This document shows, in pieces, positions 62,859 to 64,000 of a DNA stretch of 64,000 nucleotides. A program made the position numbers and the translations under genes. A model generated the notes under the pieces. That model did not search any database, was not told the origin of the DNA, and worked only from the letters and a program-made list of their open reading frames with translations. Position 1 is the first letter of the stretch. Every line of letters starts with the position of its first letter. This DNA is from Rhodothermales bacterium (GTDB lineage: Bacteria; Bacteroidota; Rhodothermia; Rhodothermales; Bin80), in NCBI GenBank assembly GCA_951812585.1, contig OX638318.1:3134350-3198349 (forward strand), written 5' to 3'.

Positions 62859-63491
62859 CTAGTTCTTCTTCAGGTGCTTGAGGATGCTCTGCTCAATGGA
62901 CGCAAAGTCTGCCAACGTGATACGGTAGCGCAGCGCAGTGCGCACAATGATAGCACGCAGGACATGATCAGGCACAGGCATGCGGTACAGCGTGCGCCAT
63001 AAGGCCTTCACCAGGGGGCGGAGCGCGGCCCGCAATACACCCCAGCGGAGCAGGATGAACCCTGCCAGGCCGACGATGACTGCCGGAATCTCTCCTGCAT
63101 TTGCCAGCCAACTCAGCACACCGATATACAGCAGCGCCTGCAGCGGCACCAGCCCAAGGATCCGCAGCACTGGAATCGCACTGCGGTTTACCAGAGATGG
63201 GCCCAGCGTCTGCCACGCGACAAAAAACACCAGGGACGCCGCGGCTGCCTGCACGGTGCTGACCGTAAACAGCAAGGTGGGAATGAGCCACAGGGTGAGG
63301 GTGCGGGCCGACAGGAGCCACACGATGGCGTCCGAGAGGAGTCGACTGAGTGTGGTATACTCCAACACGGCCCCGGCATATTCCTTAAGCCAGGCTTCCC
63401 GTGTTCGGAATACGATGAGTGCGTCGGTGACGATTCCCTGCGGCGTATCTACGTACCTAGACTGATTCCAAGGTTGCCTGGGCCGTTTCAT
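62859..63491 (-). CDS. small membrane protein of unknown function at the head of the men operon
   Basis: About 210 residues. Four hydrophobic segments are visible (around LTLWLIPTLLFTVSTVQAAAASLVFFVA, then VLRILGLVPLQALLYIGVL, then IPAVIVGLAGFILLRWGVL), with a charged N-terminus (RPRQPWNQSRYVD) and a basic C-terminus. I do not recognise the family. It ends 13 bp before menF, so it is likely co-transcribed with the men genes; a role in quinone handling is only a guess. ATG 63491 is used; a GTG at 63509 is possible. Confidence 0.6.
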   Translation of the reverse strand: MKRPRQPWNQSRYVDTPQGIVTDALIVFRTREAWLKEYAGAVLEYTTLSRLLSDAIVWLLSARTLTLWLIPTLLFTVSTVQAAAASLVFFVAWQTLGPSLVNRSAIPVLRILGLVPLQALLYIGVLSWLANAGEIPAVIVGLAGFILLRWGVLRAALRPLVKALWRTLYRMPVPDHVLRAIIVRTALRYRITLADFASIEQSILKHLKKN

Positions 63492-63558
63492 GGGAGGCAC
63501 TTCGGGCACGGCCTGTTATTACTTCGGGCGGCGCGCAATTGTTGCAGGTGCATTATGA

Positions 63559-64000
63559 CTATTGCATCCCGGTGTTCACGAAGTAGCTGAGCGAGGGCGG
63601 CTGCATATCGACCAGCCGGACGAACAGATCGGCCGGTAGGGTAATCACAGGCGACACCGAGCCTGAGGTGTCGCGCCGGATGGCTTCGTACGACACGGTG
63701 GCGTAAAAATCTTCGGCAGCGAGCACGGCATTATACTGTGCCTCGGGCACATGGAATCGCACCTCCACCTGCGGCGGATCCAGGTCTACTACATTGCCAG
63801 CGTTCGGGATATCGGTTACAGTCACGCGCAGCGTCCGCAGCCCTTCGGTGAACTGGTGCGCATGTGCGCGCAGCGTTACGTGTGTATGGGAAAGGACAAC
63901 CAGTCCAGAGAGCGAATCGAGCAGCGGCACCTCAAACAGCAGCGAGTCCTTGATGCCTACGCGTCGCATGGCCACGGTAGGCCAGGCATCAATGTTCTGT
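63559..64000 (-). CDS. YbbR-like domain protein, C-terminal fragment
   Basis: The frame is open through the right window edge, so at least the N-terminus is missing. The visible ~147 residues look like one and a half YbbR repeats: LRTLRVTVTDIPNAGNVVDLDPPQVEVRF, then strands FYATVSYEAI and VSPVITLPADLFVRLVDMQPPSLSYFV, ending in 'pp.v.yfv'. YbbR proteins (CdaR in Firmicutes) are membrane-anchored partners of the diadenylate cyclase CdaA; in Bacteroidota similar proteins are common with unclear roles. It is 67 bp upstream of the small membrane protein on the same strand. Confidence 0.6.
   Translation of the reverse strand, partial: QNIDAWPTVAMRRVGIKDSLLFEVPLLDSLSGLVVLSHTHVTLRAHAHQFTEGLRTLRVTVTDIPNAGNVVDLDPPQVEVRFHVPEAQYNAVLAAEDFYATVSYEAIRRDTSGSVSPVITLPADLFVRLVDMQPPSLSYFVNTGMQ

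Overview
The window looks like a chromosome segment of a Bacteroidota-related bacterium, most likely from the Rhodothermota/Balneolota side. The evidence is type IX secretion (T9SS) C-terminal sorting tails beginning NYPNPFN, a PorV/PorQ-family outer-membrane protein, a TonB-dependent receptor with a carboxypeptidase-regulatory-like N-terminal domain, a menaquinone operon and no ubiquinone genes. Base composition is moderately GC-rich. Many genes lack a clear Shine-Dalgarno sequence, and the two sodium-linked transporters would fit a marine or saline life. No rRNA, tRNA or CRISPR array was recognised.

Layout. 1-2.8 kb: the tail of an ABC-transporter ATPase, a tyrosine recombinase, a 1.3 kb gap and a single-domain rhodanese. 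2.8-10 kb: miaA, then a mannose/fucose block: a polyprenol-phosphate-mannose synthase-like GT2, GDP-fucose synthase and GDP-mannose 4,6-dehydratase (overlapping), a membrane mannosyltransferase fused to a methyltransferase, and a separate methyltransferase. 10-21 kb: three tandem paralogues of about 1,060-1,090 residues, each a secreted Asp-box beta-propeller protein with a T9SS tail and the same ~220-residue insertion. 21-22 kb: a decayed IS110-type element. 22-33 kb: a minus-strand housekeeping run (NhaC antiporter, AGCS symporter, pdxA, pepA, nrnA, murF, ddl, dihydroorotase). 33.6-38.3 kb: a two-component pair and a fused alpha/beta 2-oxoacid dehydrogenase E1. 38.5-41 kb: a trans-sulfuration enzyme and a TPR protein.

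41-55 kb is the most dynamic part. A complete minus-strand locus (TonB receptor, 1,155-residue secreted protein, PorV-like protein) is followed downstream by a second, wrecked copy that is nearly identical in sequence. The wrecked copy has lost 2,696 bp between two CGTTCG repeats, is interrupted by a 2.16 kb insertion sequence with CTAG target duplications, and ends at a decayed 1.23 kb IS1595-type element. The intact locus has a strong candidate promoter (TTGACA-18-TACATT) overlaid by a perfect 18 bp palindrome, which suggests a repressor-controlled TonB/PorV/cargo unit.

55-64 kb: a tightly packed menaquinone operon, menF-menD-menB-menA-menC-menE, preceded by a small membrane protein and the end of a YbbR-like protein.

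The genes tie together as an outer-surface programme: sugar nucleotides and lipid-linked mannose on one side, large T9SS-exported propeller proteins and a PorV/TonB uptake or export locus on the other. This functional link is inference from proximity.
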